64,000 nt of DNA from Hymenobacter busanensis (GCF_008727865.1 NZ_VTWU01000003.1:620001-684000); one strand, 5' to 3'; shown: positions 41,803-51,132, counted from the stretch's first letter. The notes: generated from the letters alone by a model not told the origin. Translations and numbers: made by a program.

Positions 41803-42243
41803 ATGTTGGATTTCGTACGTCCCGATGGTTCGGTTTTTCTGAGCGTGGAGCGCGACCGGGAACGGCAGTGGGTGTATGCCCGCTGGCAAGGCCTGCAAAC
41901 CCTGGAAACCGTTCAGCAGGGCGGCTTGGCGTATGTGCAGATGCTGCACGACGAACCTTGTCCGCGCCTGCTCAACGACCACACCGACTTGATTGGCTCG
42001 TTTTCCGAGGCCAACGAGTGGATTGCTCAGGAGTGGACGCCGCAGATACTGGGCGCGGGCCTGCGCTATTTTGCCCAGGTATTGTCGCCGGGCATTTTCG
42101 CGCAGGTGTCGTTGGCCGACCTGCACCAACGCATTGGCGACCAGTTTGAACTGCGCTTGTTTCCCGACGTGGAAACGGCCAGCGAATGGCTGCTGAGCAC
42201 ACCTTTGGCTGTGCCGCCGACTGCCCAGCCGGCCGGGGTATAA
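41803..42243 (+). CDS. Small STAS/SpoIIAA-like protein, paralogue 1
   Basis: 146 residues from ATG 41803. It aligns well by eye with the next gene product: QWVYARWQG against DWLYVDWQA, LLNDHTDL against VLNDNRRV, FSEANEWIAQEW against WSEAAEWGGRVW, GLRYFAQVLSP against GLEYFAWVYSP, and TASEWLL against TATSWLK. The strand-helix order resembles STAS/SEC14 or SpoIIAA-like domains found in many Hymenobacter proteins, whose role is unknown. It is divergent from the eight-PAS kinase. There is no signal peptide. Confidence 0.55.
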   Translation: MLDFVRPDGSVFLSVERDRERQWVYARWQGLQTLETVQQGGLAYVQMLHDEPCPRLLNDHTDLIGSFSEANEWIAQEWTPQILGAGLRYFAQVLSPGIFAQVSLADLHQRIGDQFELRLFPDVETASEWLLSTPLAVPPTAQPAGV

Positions 42244-42299
42244 CCTTTTGGCCGCGCCGGCCGTTCAGAGCTGATTCGTTTCTGCCTATTGCCCCTCTC

Positions 42300-42695
42300 A
42301 TGGCCCTTCGCCTGTTGCACGAAGACCACACGCTCACTATTTCCTACGATTACCTCAACGATTGGCTGTACGTCGATTGGCAGGCGCATCAGGATTTGCT
42401 GTCGGTGCAGGCCGGGTGCTTAAAAATGCTTGAACTGCTGAAGGTTGAGCGGTGCCGCAAGGTGCTCAACGACAACCGCCGGGTGCAAACCATCTGGTCG
42501 GAAGCGGCGGAGTGGGGCGGCCGGGTCTGGTTTCCGGCCATGGCCGAGGGCGGCTTGGAGTACTTCGCGTGGGTGTATTCGCCCAACATCTACAGCCGCC
42601 TCAGCACCGACCTCACCCTGCAACACACCCTTAAGCCCGTGGTGGTGGCCTTCGACAACATCGACACCGCAACGTCCTGGCTGAAGCAAATGTAG
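42300..42695 (+). CDS. Small STAS/SpoIIAA-like protein, paralogue 2
   Basis: 131 residues from ATG 42300, 56 bases after paralogue 1 and probably in the same transcript. It has the same layout with conserved Trp and Asn-Asp residues (WLYVDWQ, VLNDN, WSEAAEW, GLEYFAWVYSP) and a C-terminal TATSWLK. It lacks the Pro-rich tail of paralogue 1. If these are STAS-like, they could be partners or anti-regulators of the neighbouring PAS kinase, which lacks an adjacent output gene. That link is inference from position only. Confidence 0.55.
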   Translation: MALRLLHEDHTLTISYDYLNDWLYVDWQAHQDLLSVQAGCLKMLELLKVERCRKVLNDNRRVQTIWSEAAEWGGRVWFPAMAEGGLEYFAWVYSPNIYSRLSTDLTLQHTLKPVVVAFDNIDTATSWLKQM

Positions 42696-42804
42696 GCGGG
42701 CACCCACAGCGGAGTGAGCAGCTGGCAACCATTGATTGCGGGCCCAAACCGCCAAGGGGAAAGCACTGCGCGGGCAACTTCTGGAGGCTGGGCGAGTATG
42801 ACGT

Positions 42805-42822
42805 AGGATGAAATTTCATCCT
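42805..42822. promoter_or_regulatory. Perfect 18-bp palindrome upstream of the DUF4136 gene
   Basis: AGGATGAAATTTCATCCT reads the same on both strands and ends 15 bases before the ATG at 42838. It could be an operator for a dimeric repressor in the leader. Alternatively it forms a hairpin near the ribosome entry site. Confidence 0.5.
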
Positions 42823-42837
42823 AACCATCTGCTACCT

Positions 42838-43437
42838 ATGAAATTGCGCCTCACTTCCCTTTGGGCTTTCTGCCTCGCGGTTCTGCTGGGTAGTTGCTCG
42901 CCGGCCGTCAACGTGGAGCAACGCAGCGGCGTCGACTTCAGTCAGTACCGCACGTTTGCCATAGCCGAAACCGAGGTGAAAACCCAGGGCACCACCCGCC
43001 CGGTTCTCACCAGTTCCATCACCGACGCCACCATTGCCCAAGCCATCGAGAGCGAAATGGCCAAGCGCGGCATCACCCGCACCGAAGGCCAGCCCGACTT
43101 TTTTGTCTCGACGCACCTGTACGTGGAAGATGCCGAGCGCGTGGTGGCCAACCCCACTGGGCCGTCGCAACTGGTTACCTACCCGTACCTGGTGCGCTAC
43201 CGCGGCGCCCTCATTCCGGTAAACTACAGCTACTGGTACACGCCCGCCTACAGCGGCTCGCACACCGAAACCTACCAGGAAGGCACGATGGTGCTCGACA
43301 TCATCGACGCCAAAACCAACAACCTCGTGTGGCGCGGCACCATCATCGACCCCCTCAACGACCCCTCGCGCCTGGGCAAGCAGTTTGCCGAAGCCGCCCG
43401 CGACATCCTCGATAAGTTTCCGGTGGAGAAAAAATAA
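42838..43437 (+). CDS. DUF4136 lipoprotein
   Basis: 199 residues from ATG 42838, which follows the palindrome. The signal ends LLGSC (lipobox). The body matches DUF4136: DFSQYRTFAI near the N-terminus, AIESEMAKRGITRTEGQPDFFVSTHL in the middle, then a Tyr-rich stretch, GTMVLDIIDAKTNNLVWRG and a C-terminal KFPVEKK. These proteins are envelope lipoproteins of unknown role. An in-frame ATG at 42808 lies inside the palindrome and gives a worse signal peptide. Confidence 0.85.
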   Translation: MKLRLTSLWAFCLAVLLGSCSPAVNVEQRSGVDFSQYRTFAIAETEVKTQGTTRPVLTSSITDATIAQAIESEMAKRGITRTEGQPDFFVSTHLYVEDAERVVANPTGPSQLVTYPYLVRYRGALIPVNYSYWYTPAYSGSHTETYQEGTMVLDIIDAKTNNLVWRGTIIDPLNDPSRLGKQFAEAARDILDKFPVEKK

Positions 43438-43924
43438 GCCGGCCCGAAGCTGCTGCGTGGGCTGGATTGCCGGTATTTTTTAGGGGAGACAACCACCCTG
43501 CCCCCGCTGCTGGCGGGGCGCTACGGGCACTGCGCAGGGCAAATGGCTACTTGCGGCAGTAGTACCATCCGCGGGCCAAACGGCCTACGAAGCGGCTGAA
43601 ACGCATGAACAACCGGTTTGGGAAAGGCAATCCTCACCGGTAAGCAACGCATTTGCGGGCAACAAGGCAAGGCCTTGGCGCTGAGCTTGACGCAGCCAGA
43701 ACACAACCAGCCGAGTGCGTAGGGTTGCACTCTGGATGGGGTAAATGGGTAATGGTTTGATAATCTGATGGCTAAAGGCTGATTTTGGAAATCGAACGGC
43801 ACTATTTTTCCAGCGCAAAAGTTTGCTATGCCGAAGGCCGAGAGGTCTTTAGTTTGAAATAGCGCAGAAAGCCGCTGCCCCGTGGGCCGCGGCTTTTTTC
43901 GTTGTCGCGGGTCTTCCCAACAGG
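43438..43924. other. 487-base intergenic region without a protein gene
   Basis: No convincing coding frame is seen on either strand. Its right part (43735-43860) is less GC-rich than the surroundings and ends in a clear hairpin with T-run at 43868-43899 on the plus strand. The layout would fit a small RNA transcribed rightward, but no known RNA family was recognised and the hairpin may simply terminate the leftward MFS gene. Confidence 0.4.
43868..43899. terminator. Hairpin terminator with T-run
   Basis: AAAGCCGC (43868-43875) pairs with GCGGCTTT (43889-43896), and the stem is continued by GCCC/GGGC inside. T's run to 43899. It can act on both strands. Confidence 0.7.
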
Positions 43925-45253
43925 CTAGTCGGTTTCGATGCGCGAGGTGCGCTGGGTGTCGGGCATGCGCCAGTACACCAGCAGCGAAAAAGCCGCGCAG
44001 GCCGTTACGTACCAGTAAAACCACGCCTCTACGCCCCAGTCTTTGAGCTGCAGCGCCGCGTATTCGGCCGAACCGCCGAAAATAGCGACGGTGAGGGCGT
44101 AGGGCAGGCCCACGCCCAGGGCGCGGATTTCGGCAGGAAACAGCTCGGCCTTTACTACGGCGTTGATGGCGGTATAGCCGCTCATGATGAACAGCGCCAC
44201 TACCAGCAGGCTAAAAGCGGCCAATGCACTGTGCGCCTGGCCCAGCAAGGTCATCAGCGGCACGGTGCCCAGGGTGGCGCCCACGCCGAAAAACAGCAGC
44301 ACCGGCCGCCGGCCCACGCGGTCGGAGAGGGCGCCCATGAGGGGCTGCATGAGCAGGGCCATGGCCAGCGCCCCGAAGGAAATCAGCGTTGCCTGGTCTT
44401 TACTGAATCCGGCGGTATTGACGAGGAATTTCTGGGCGTAGGTGGTGAAGGTGTAGAACACCAGCGTGCCGCCGAGCGTGAGGCCCACCACAGTGAGTAC
44501 CTCGCGCGGGTGTTGCCAGAGCAGTTGCAGCTTGCTGGGGGTAGGCACGGCTTCGGCGGGCGCAGCATCAATGGGGCCCGCCGATTGCTGCTGCACGAAG
44601 GCATCGGTTTCGTCCATGCTGCGGCGCAAGTACAGCGCCGACAGCGCCGCCGCCGCCCCAATAACAAAGGGCACACGCCAGCCCCAGTCGTACAGCTCGG
44701 CCTCGGTGAGGCGGTTTTGCAGGCCCAGCTGCACCAGCAAAGCCAGCAGTTGTCCGGCCAGCAGCGTCACGTACTGAAAGCTGGAAAAGAAGCCCCGGTT
44801 GCGCTGGTCGGCCATTTCGCTCAGGTAGGTGGCCGAGGTACCGTACTCGCCGCCCACGCTCAGGCCTTGCAGCAGCCGCGCCAGCACCAGCAGGGCTGGC
44901 GCCGCCGCGCCAATGGTGGCGTAGCCGGGCGTGAGGGCAATGAGCAAAGAGCCCGCGCACATCAGCAGTACCGATACCAACAGCGCGGCTTTGCGACCGT
45001 GGCGGTCGGCGTACACGCCCATCAGCCAGCCACCGAGCGGGCGCATCAGAAAGCCCACCGCAAACACGGCGGCCGAGTTGAGCAACTGAAGCGTGAGGTT
45101 GCCTTTCGGGAAAAACGCCGGCGCGAAATACAAGGCAAACGCCGAGTATACGTACCAGTCGTACCACTCCACGAGGTTGCCGATGGAGCCGCTGACGATG
45201 GAGCGGATGCGCGAGGACATGGTGCGCGACACGGTGGCGGGGCTGGTGGGCAT
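43925..45253 (-). CDS. MFS transporter of the metabolite:H+ symporter type
   Basis: 442 residues from ATG 45253; ATG 45277 adds eight. It has twelve predicted membrane helices. The MHS family signatures are present: GSIGNLVEWYDWYVYSAFALYF in helix 1, RPLGGWLMGVYADRHGRKAAL after helix 2, and LLQGLSVGGEYGTSATYLSE. Relatives such as KgtP and ShiA import alpha-ketoglutarate, shikimate, proline or other organic acids with protons. The substrate cannot be told here, and neighbouring genes give no hint. Confidence 0.85.
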   Translation of the reverse strand: MPTSPATVSRTMSSRIRSIVSGSIGNLVEWYDWYVYSAFALYFAPAFFPKGNLTLQLLNSAAVFAVGFLMRPLGGWLMGVYADRHGRKAALLVSVLLMCAGSLLIALTPGYATIGAAAPALLVLARLLQGLSVGGEYGTSATYLSEMADQRNRGFFSSFQYVTLLAGQLLALLVQLGLQNRLTEAELYDWGWRVPFVIGAAAALSALYLRRSMDETDAFVQQQSAGPIDAAPAEAVPTPSKLQLLWQHPREVLTVVGLTLGGTLVFYTFTTYAQKFLVNTAGFSKDQATLISFGALAMALLMQPLMGALSDRVGRRPVLLFFGVGATLGTVPLMTLLGQAHSALAAFSLLVVALFIMSGYTAINAVVKAELFPAEIRALGVGLPYALTVAIFGGSAEYAALQLKDWGVEAWFYWYVTACAAFSLLVYWRMPDTQRTSRIETD

Positions 45254-45460
45254 GGAGAAGCGAAAATGGCGCCGCAAGATGGGCCTTCGGAAAGAAACAG
45301 CCGGCCGCTTAACCGACGGCGCCGGGCGCTGGGCGGCCCGAAAAAAATCTACCTACGGTAGGGGCCGGGCCGAGGGCAAATACCGACGCCACGCAATCCG
45401 GCTAGCTCAACCGTGCCGTAGATGCCGCCAACTCTCCAACATCCTCACCATTTCCCTACC

Positions 45461-46039
45461 ATGAAAAAGCATCTGCTTTCCCTCGCTTTCGTTGCCCTGC
45501 TCGGCGCCGCTTCCGCTACCTCAACTTCGGCTCAAGCCAAAATGACCCCGGCCGGCACCGTTATGGTGGGCGGCGAGGCGATGTACGCCAACAAAAACAT
45601 TGTGGCCAACGCGGTGAATTCGAAAGACCACACCACGCTGGTAGCCGCCGTGAAGGCCGCTGGCCTCGTGGAGACGCTGCAGGGCAAGGGCCCCTTCACG
45701 GTTTTCGCCCCGACCAACAACGCTTTTGCTGCCCTGCCCGCTGGCACCGTGGAAACGTTGGTACGGCCCGAAAACAAGGCCACGCTCACCAAAATCCTGA
45801 CTTACCACGTGGTAGCCGGCAACATGACGGCCGATAAAATCCTGGCCGCCATCAAAGCCGGTAAAGGCACGGCCGCGCTGAAAACCGTGAGCGGCGGCAC
45901 GCTGACGGCCACCATGAACGGCCCAAAAAACGTGGTGCTGACCGACGAGAAAGGCAACGTGTCGTGCATCTCGACCTACGACGTAATCCAGAGCAACGGT
46001 GTGATTCACGTCATCGACAAAGTGCTGATGCCCAACTAA
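45461..46039 (+). CDS. Secreted fasciclin-domain protein
   Basis: 192 residues from ATG 45461. A signal peptide (KKHLLSLAFVALLGAASATSTSAQ) precedes a single FAS1 domain with both family boxes: GKGPFTVFAPTNNAFAALP (H1) and DVIQSNGVIHVIDKVLMP (H2), and the central ILTYHVVAGNM. FAS1 domains mediate adhesion or protein contacts outside the cell. Length is right for a one-domain protein. It is monocistronic with a strong terminator. Confidence 0.95.
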   Translation: MKKHLLSLAFVALLGAASATSTSAQAKMTPAGTVMVGGEAMYANKNIVANAVNSKDHTTLVAAVKAAGLVETLQGKGPFTVFAPTNNAFAALPAGTVETLVRPENKATLTKILTYHVVAGNMTADKILAAIKAGKGTAALKTVSGGTLTATMNGPKNVVLTDEKGNVSCISTYDVIQSNGVIHVIDKVLMPN

Positions 46040-46063
46040 TATCAGCGCCGGTCTGAAAGCCGG

Positions 46064-46105
46064 AACCGCCCGCCGATTTCTGGATTCAGGAATCGGCGGG
46101 CGGTT
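46064..46105 (+). terminator. Rho-independent terminator of the fasciclin gene
   Basis: A perfect 15-base stem (46064-46078 with 46091-46105) followed by five T. Confidence 0.9.
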
Positions 46106-46331
46106 TTTATTGCCTGAAAACCCAGTTCGTTATGCGGAGTGTGAGCGAAGTATCTCGCGGGCTGACACTGGGGAGGAACTAGGATTGAAGTAAACACGCA
46201 AGCTGCTTCGGCGGCGCCGCGGTATGACGGTTGTGTATATCCTTCCTAGCATCCCCGGCGCCAGCCTCTTCCGCTGCGCCGCAGGGCCGCCCGGTTGCAA
46301 ATGCCGCCGCTGCGGGGCAGCTTTACGGGTA

Positions 46332-49211
46332 ATGCTCCGCTTCACGCTTTCCCTTGCGGGAGCCGCCACGCTGCTGGCCGCTTCTGCCGCGGCCCAGTCG
46401 CTGCCCGTGCTCGACCAAAACCGGCCCGCGCTGCGCTGGCAGCAAATCCGCACGCCGCACTTCCGCGTCATCTACCCCGAGGGGTTTGCGGCGCCCGCCC
46501 AGCGCACGGCCCGGCGGCTGGAGCAGGTGCACGACGCCGGTGGCGCGTCGTTGGGTGTGTTGACGCACCGGCTGCCGGTGGTGCTCCAAACGCAGACCAC
46601 CGTTGGCAACGCCTTCGTGACGTTTCTGCCCTGGCACGCCGAGTTTTTCACCACGCCGCCGCAGCAGCTCTCGGTCGGCACCGTCGACTGGCTCGACGGG
46701 TTGGTGGCGCACGAGTTTCGGCACGCGGCGCAGTTCAGCAAAGCCCGGCAGGGGCTGGGGCGCGTGCTCTACCCGCTGTTCGGCGACGGCGCGCTGGGCG
46801 TCATGTCGGTGGGCATGCCGCAGTGGTTTTTCGAGGGCGACGCCGTGGGCAACGAAACTGCCCTCACGCGCAGCGGCCGGGGCCGCATGCCCGATTTCGG
46901 CGCGGGCCTGCGCAGCAACCTGCTGGCCGGCCGCCGCTACGACTACCAGAAGGCCGCGTGCGGCTCGTTTCGCGACCAAGTGCCGAACTGGTACGAGCTG
47001 GGCTACTTCCTGACCTCGTACCTGAAAACCCACTACGGTCCCGCGGTGTGGGACGCGGCCCTCGACCACTACTACAAATTTCCGTTTTACCCGTTCTCGT
47101 TTTCGGCCGGCATCCGGCACGCCACCGGCCTGCGCGTGGAAGACGTGTACGCCCGCAGCATGGCCGAGCTGGACTCCACCTGGCGCGTGCAGCAGCAAGG
47201 CCTGCAACTCACCGATGCGCACGATTTCGGCGGGCAGGCCGGCACCAAAATCTTCACCAACTACCAGTATCCGCAGTACCTGACCGACAGCTCGGTGCTG
47301 GCCGTGAAAAGCGGGCTGGGCGACATCGCGCAGTTTGTGCTGCTGAGCCGCAACGGGAAGCAGGAGCGGAAAGTGTTCGTGCCCGGCCTCGTTAATTTTC
47401 CCGAAATGCTGTCGGTGGCGGCTGGCAAGGCCGTGTGGCCGGAGTTTCGCAACCACCCGCGCTGGGGCCAGCAAGTGTATTCCGAGCTGCGCATTCTGGA
47501 CGTAGCCAGCGGCCAGCTCACACGCCTCACCACGCGCACCCGCTACACCGGCGCGGCCCTCTCGCCCGACGGCCTGCGCCTCGTGGCCACCACCACCGAC
47601 TCGGCCTACCACCACCGTCTCGTGCTGCTCGATGCCCGCACCGGCGCCGTGCAGCAAACCCTGCCGAACCCCGAAAACGACTTTTACCTGCAACCGCGCT
47701 GGACGCCCGACGGCCGGCAACTGGTTGCCGTCACGCTCCGGCGCGGCGGCAAAACCATCGAAGTCCTCGACCCCGCCACCGGTGTGGCCCGCGCCCTGCT
47801 GCCGGTGGCCAACGTGAACCTTTCGAACCCGCAGCCCTGGGGCGAGTACGTGCTGTACAACTCGCCGCAGTCGGGTATCGACAATGTGTATGCCGTGCAC
47901 ACCGGCACCGGCCAGACGTACCAGGTAACCAGCCGCGCCATTGGCGCCTACCACGCCGCCGTAGCGCCCGGCGGCCGCCACCTCGCTTTCCACGACCAAC
48001 GTGCCCAGGGCAGCCGCGTCGTGGAAATGCCACTGGAGCCGGCCACCTGGCAGCCCGTTGCGCCGCCCGCCGCCGATGCCCCGCAGCCCTACGTGCAAAC
48101 CCTAGCAGCCCGTGACCCCGGCACTAAGCAAGTGGGCGAGCTGCTGCCACCCGCCGATTCGGCGCAAACCGCTGCTGCATTTCCCGCGACGCCGTATTCG
48201 CCGCTGCGCCACGCGTTCAACGTGTTCAGCTACGGGCTGGTGCAGAGCCCGGCCGGCAACGGGCTGAGCGTGGGCGTTCGGTCGCAGGACTTGCTGAACA
48301 CCACGCAGGCCATTGCGGGCGTGAGCTACGACCAGACCGAGCGCACGGCCGCACTCTTTACCGGCGTGAGCTACCAGGGCCGCTTTCCCATTTTCGACGT
48401 GGACCTGACGCACGGCGGACGCAACGCGGGCATCGTTTATCAAGGGCAGATTTACCGGGACCAGTGGCGTAGCACGCAGCTCACGGCCGGCCTGCGGCTG
48501 CCGCTCACCCTCACGCGCTCCAAGTATTTGCAGGCCCTGAGCCTGGGTGTGTACTACCTGCACGAAGAAGTGAACGGCTACGAGCTGCCGGCCCGCTTCC
48601 TCTCCGACGTCGGCCCCAATAACCCGCTGAACGCCGTGCAAACCACCTTCACCTACGCCCGGCAGCTCAAGCAAAGTGCCCGCGACGTGGGGCCGCGCTG
48701 GGGCGAAAGCGTGCTGCTGACGTGGCGCACCACGCCCTTTGGGCAGGGCCTCGATGCCACGCAGCTCGCGGCCCTGGGCAGCGTGTACTTGCCCGGCCTG
48801 GGCAAGCACCATAGCATTCGGCTGCGCGGTGGCTACCAGCGGCAGCGGCAGCGCGAGTACCAGTTTGCGGCGGCCGTGTCGTTTCCGCGCGGCAACGGCT
48901 ACGTGAGCTTCGACCGCCTGGCCACCGCCAGCCTCGACTACCGCCTGCCCCTGGCCGACACGCACTGGAGCCTGGGCCGCTGGCTGTACGTGCAGCGCTT
49001 TAAGGCCGTGGGTTTCGCCGATGTAGCGCAGGGCCGCAACGTGGACCGGTTTGTGGGCCGCTACAACTACCGCACGGTGGGCGTAAGCGGCTCGGTGGTG
49101 TTCAACTTTCTGCGCCTGCGCACCCCGCTCGAAACCGGCCTGCGCGCTACCTACGACACCTACCGCAAGACCTGGCAAATCGACCCGCTGGTGCTCGATA
49201 TCGGAATTTAG
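46332..49211 (+). CDS. Secreted HExxH metallopeptidase-like protein with PD40/TolB-type repeats and C-terminal barrel
   Basis: 959 residues from ATG 46332, a signal peptide ending SAAAQ; upstream frame sequence is rejected. Residues 40-290 look like a gluzincin peptidase: HEFRH (His127, Glu128, His131) and a third ligand candidate Glu169 in WFFEGDAVGNE. Residues about 330-640 hold WD40/PD40-like blades (GAALSPDGLRLVATTTDSA, PRWTPDGRQLVAV). From 690 to the end, amphipathic strands suggest an outer-membrane barrel, with C-terminal LDIGI. The combination peptidase-propeller-barrel is seen in Bacteroidota proteins of unknown role. It may degrade or process envelope proteins. Confidence 0.75.
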   Translation: MLRFTLSLAGAATLLAASAAAQSLPVLDQNRPALRWQQIRTPHFRVIYPEGFAAPAQRTARRLEQVHDAGGASLGVLTHRLPVVLQTQTTVGNAFVTFLPWHAEFFTTPPQQLSVGTVDWLDGLVAHEFRHAAQFSKARQGLGRVLYPLFGDGALGVMSVGMPQWFFEGDAVGNETALTRSGRGRMPDFGAGLRSNLLAGRRYDYQKAACGSFRDQVPNWYELGYFLTSYLKTHYGPAVWDAALDHYYKFPFYPFSFSAGIRHATGLRVEDVYARSMAELDSTWRVQQQGLQLTDAHDFGGQAGTKIFTNYQYPQYLTDSSVLAVKSGLGDIAQFVLLSRNGKQERKVFVPGLVNFPEMLSVAAGKAVWPEFRNHPRWGQQVYSELRILDVASGQLTRLTTRTRYTGAALSPDGLRLVATTTDSAYHHRLVLLDARTGAVQQTLPNPENDFYLQPRWTPDGRQLVAVTLRRGGKTIEVLDPATGVARALLPVANVNLSNPQPWGEYVLYNSPQSGIDNVYAVHTGTGQTYQVTSRAIGAYHAAVAPGGRHLAFHDQRAQGSRVVEMPLEPATWQPVAPPAADAPQPYVQTLAARDPGTKQVGELLPPADSAQTAAAFPATPYSPLRHAFNVFSYGLVQSPAGNGLSVGVRSQDLLNTTQAIAGVSYDQTERTAALFTGVSYQGRFPIFDVDLTHGGRNAGIVYQGQIYRDQWRSTQLTAGLRLPLTLTRSKYLQALSLGVYYLHEEVNGYELPARFLSDVGPNNPLNAVQTTFTYARQLKQSARDVGPRWGESVLLTWRTTPFGQGLDATQLAALGSVYLPGLGKHHSIRLRGGYQRQRQREYQFAAAVSFPRGNGYVSFDRLATASLDYRLPLADTHWSLGRWLYVQRFKAVGFADVAQGRNVDRFVGRYNYRTVGVSGSVVFNFLRLRTPLETGLRATYDTYRKTWQIDPLVLDIGI

Positions 49212-49257
49212 AGCTACGTGAAAAGCACGGGCCAAAACCGAATTCGGTCAAAGCATC

Positions 49258-49290
49258 AATGCCCCGTTTGGCGTTACCGGACGGGGCATT
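49258..49290. terminator. Terminator between convergent genes
   Basis: AATGCCCCGT (49258-49267) pairs with ACGGGGCATT (49281-49290). Confidence 0.8.
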
Positions 49291-49316
49291 GGTGCGAAAC
49301 GGCGTAGGGTGTGCGG

Positions 49317-50000
49317 CTAGGCGCCCGGCTTCAGCAGCTGCGGAAATTCCTTGGCGAATTTGTTGAAGCGCGGCGTCGAGACGTTGCGCACGTAGGGGTC
49401 GTTGGGGTTGTTATGGAAGTAGTCTTGGTGGTAGCGCTCGGCCGGGTAAAAAACCTTGAACGGCACTACCTGTGTCACGACCGGGTTGGGGTAGCGGTGC
49501 GAGGCATTTACCCGCTTGATTTCGGCTTCAATCTGCTGCTTTTCCTGCGGGGTGCGGTAGAAGGCAATCGAGCGGTATTCGTCGCCGGCATCGGGGCCCT
49601 GGCGGTTGAGCGTAGTAGGGTCGTGCTGCACGAAGAACACCCGCAACAGCGTGGCGTAGCTGATGACTTTGGGGTCATAGTACACCTGCACGGCCTCGGC
49701 GTGGCCGGTGCCGCCGCCGTACACCTGCTCGTAGGTGGGGCTGACGGTGGTGCCGCCCGCGTGGCCCGAAATAACCGTGCGCACGCCCTTCAGGCTTTCG
49801 TACACGTGCTCGGTGCACCAGAAGCAGCCGCTGGCAAAGGTGGCCACAGCCTCGCCGGGCTGTTGTTTGGGCAGCGTGGCAAAGCTATGGTCGCGGCCGT
49901 CGGCCTGGGCCAGGGCAGCAGTTACGGGGTTGCCCGAGCCGGCGTCGCAGCTGGCAGCGCCCATGGCCGTCAGCAGCAGAATAAACAAGCGTTTCATCAT
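49317..50000 (-). CDS. msrA: Peptide-methionine (S)-S-oxide reductase, exported lipoprotein form
   Basis: 227 residues from ATG 50000 (a second ATG at 49997 is equally possible). A lipoprotein signal ending GAASC precedes the MsrA domain with the catalytic motif GCFWCTE, then [21 protein letters not shown], and YHQDYF. It reduces methionine-S-sulfoxide in proteins, here likely in the periplasm or at the membrane. Resolving Cys residues near the C-terminus are missing, as in thioredoxin-independent or one-Cys forms. It lies 52 bases downstream of the reductase gene at 50053 on the same strand. Confidence 0.92.
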   Translation of the reverse strand: MMKRLFILLLTAMGAASCDAGSGNPVTAALAQADGRDHSFATLPKQQPGEAVATFASGCFWCTEHVYESLKGVRTVISGHAGGTTVSPTYEQVYGGGTGHAEAVQVYYDPKVISYATLLRVFFVQHDPTTLNRQGPDAGDEYRSIAFYRTPQEKQQIEAEIKRVNASHRYPNPVVTQVVPFKVFYPAERYHQDYFHNNPNDPYVRNVSTPRFNKFAKEFPQLLKPGA

Positions 50001-50052
50001 GATAGGAAAACGTACGAGCCGCGTATTTGATTCGGTTCGCGCTACATCCCCT

Positions 50053-51132
50053 TCAGGTGCCAATTTCCAGTTGCACGTCGCCGCCCACGGGGTAGCCGGT
50101 GCAGGTAAGGACCAGGCCGCGGCTTAGGTCGCGCTCGGTCAGCACTTCATTGACGCTCATCCAAACTTGGCCGGCGGTGCAGCGGGCCACGCAGTTGCCG
50201 CAGCGGCCGGCCTCGCAGCTGTAGGGCAATACCAAACCCTGGGCGCGGGCGGCCTGCAAAATGGTGCGCGGGTACTCCGCCTCGAACGTGTGCGCCTGCC
50301 CGCGCAGCTGCACCGTTACGCGGTGCGCGGCGGTGTCGGGCGGCACGGTGTGGGGCACGGTGGCGGCTTCGGTGTTGAACAACTCGCGCCGCAGATTGTC
50401 GCGCGGCAGACCCAACTCGCGCAGGCCGTAGGTGCCCATGCGCATGTAGTTCAGTGGGCCGCAGAGGTAGGCCAGCGTGGCAGCCAGCGGCGCCGATACA
50501 TGCTGGCGCACGAGGGTTTTCAGCAGCTCCTTGTGCAGGTGGGCGCGGTTCAGGTCGGGGTCGTTGCTGAACAGCCACTCGATGTGCAGCCGCGCGGGAA
50601 ACTGCCGGCCCAGCTGGTGCAAGGCATCGTGGAAGATGGCATCGGCGGGCGTGCGGTTGCTGTAGACGAGCAGCACGCGCAACTGCTGGTGGCCGTGCAG
50701 GGCGGTTTTGAGCAGCGCAAACAAGGGCGTGATGCCGCTGCCGGCCGCCAGCAGTATCAGCTGTTGGTAGTCGGCCGCGTTGGCGGGCAGGGTGAAGAAA
50801 CCGCCCACGCCGCTGCTCACCAGCAGGTCGCCGGGCTGGGCACGGTCGACGAGCAGGCGCGAGAACAGGCCGTTGGGCACGCGCTTGACGGTAATGGCCA
50901 GCGGCTCGTTGAGCACCGGCGCCGAGCTGATGGAATAGGAGCGGCGCACGGCGTGGGGGGCCTCGGGGGCGGGGCGCACCAGCGTGAGGTACTGGCCGGC
51001 CTGGTAGGGCAGCGGCAGGCCGTCGGTGGGCTCGAGGAAGAAGGTTTTGGCGTCGGGCGCTTCGGAGCGAATTGCGCTGATGCGCAGCGTGCGGGAGGGG
51101 GAGTGGGGAATGGTGGCGGCTTCGGCGGGCAT
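50053..51132 (-). CDS. PaaE-like NAD(P)H-dependent reductase with C-terminal 2Fe-2S ferredoxin domain
   Basis: 359 residues from ATG 51132. Order: FAD-binding barrel with RRSYSISSAP (flavin motif RxYS), NAD-binding domain with LLAAGSGITPLFALL and LCGPLNYM, and a C-terminal plant-type ferredoxin domain with CEAGRCGNCVARC plus a later Cys (LTCTGYP). This is the architecture of PaaE and Hmp-like electron-transfer reductases that feed oxygenases or desaturases. No partner oxygenase is in view. msrA follows on the same strand and could share a transcript. Confidence 0.88.
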   Translation of the reverse strand: MPAEAATIPHSPSRTLRISAIRSEAPDAKTFFLEPTDGLPLPYQAGQYLTLVRPAPEAPHAVRRSYSISSAPVLNEPLAITVKRVPNGLFSRLLVDRAQPGDLLVSSGVGGFFTLPANAADYQQLILLAAGSGITPLFALLKTALHGHQQLRVLLVYSNRTPADAIFHDALHQLGRQFPARLHIEWLFSNDPDLNRAHLHKELLKTLVRQHVSAPLAATLAYLCGPLNYMRMGTYGLRELGLPRDNLRRELFNTEAATVPHTVPPDTAAHRVTVQLRGQAHTFEAEYPRTILQAARAQGLVLPYSCEAGRCGNCVARCTAGQVWMSVNEVLTERDLSRGLVLTCTGYPVGGDVQLEIGT

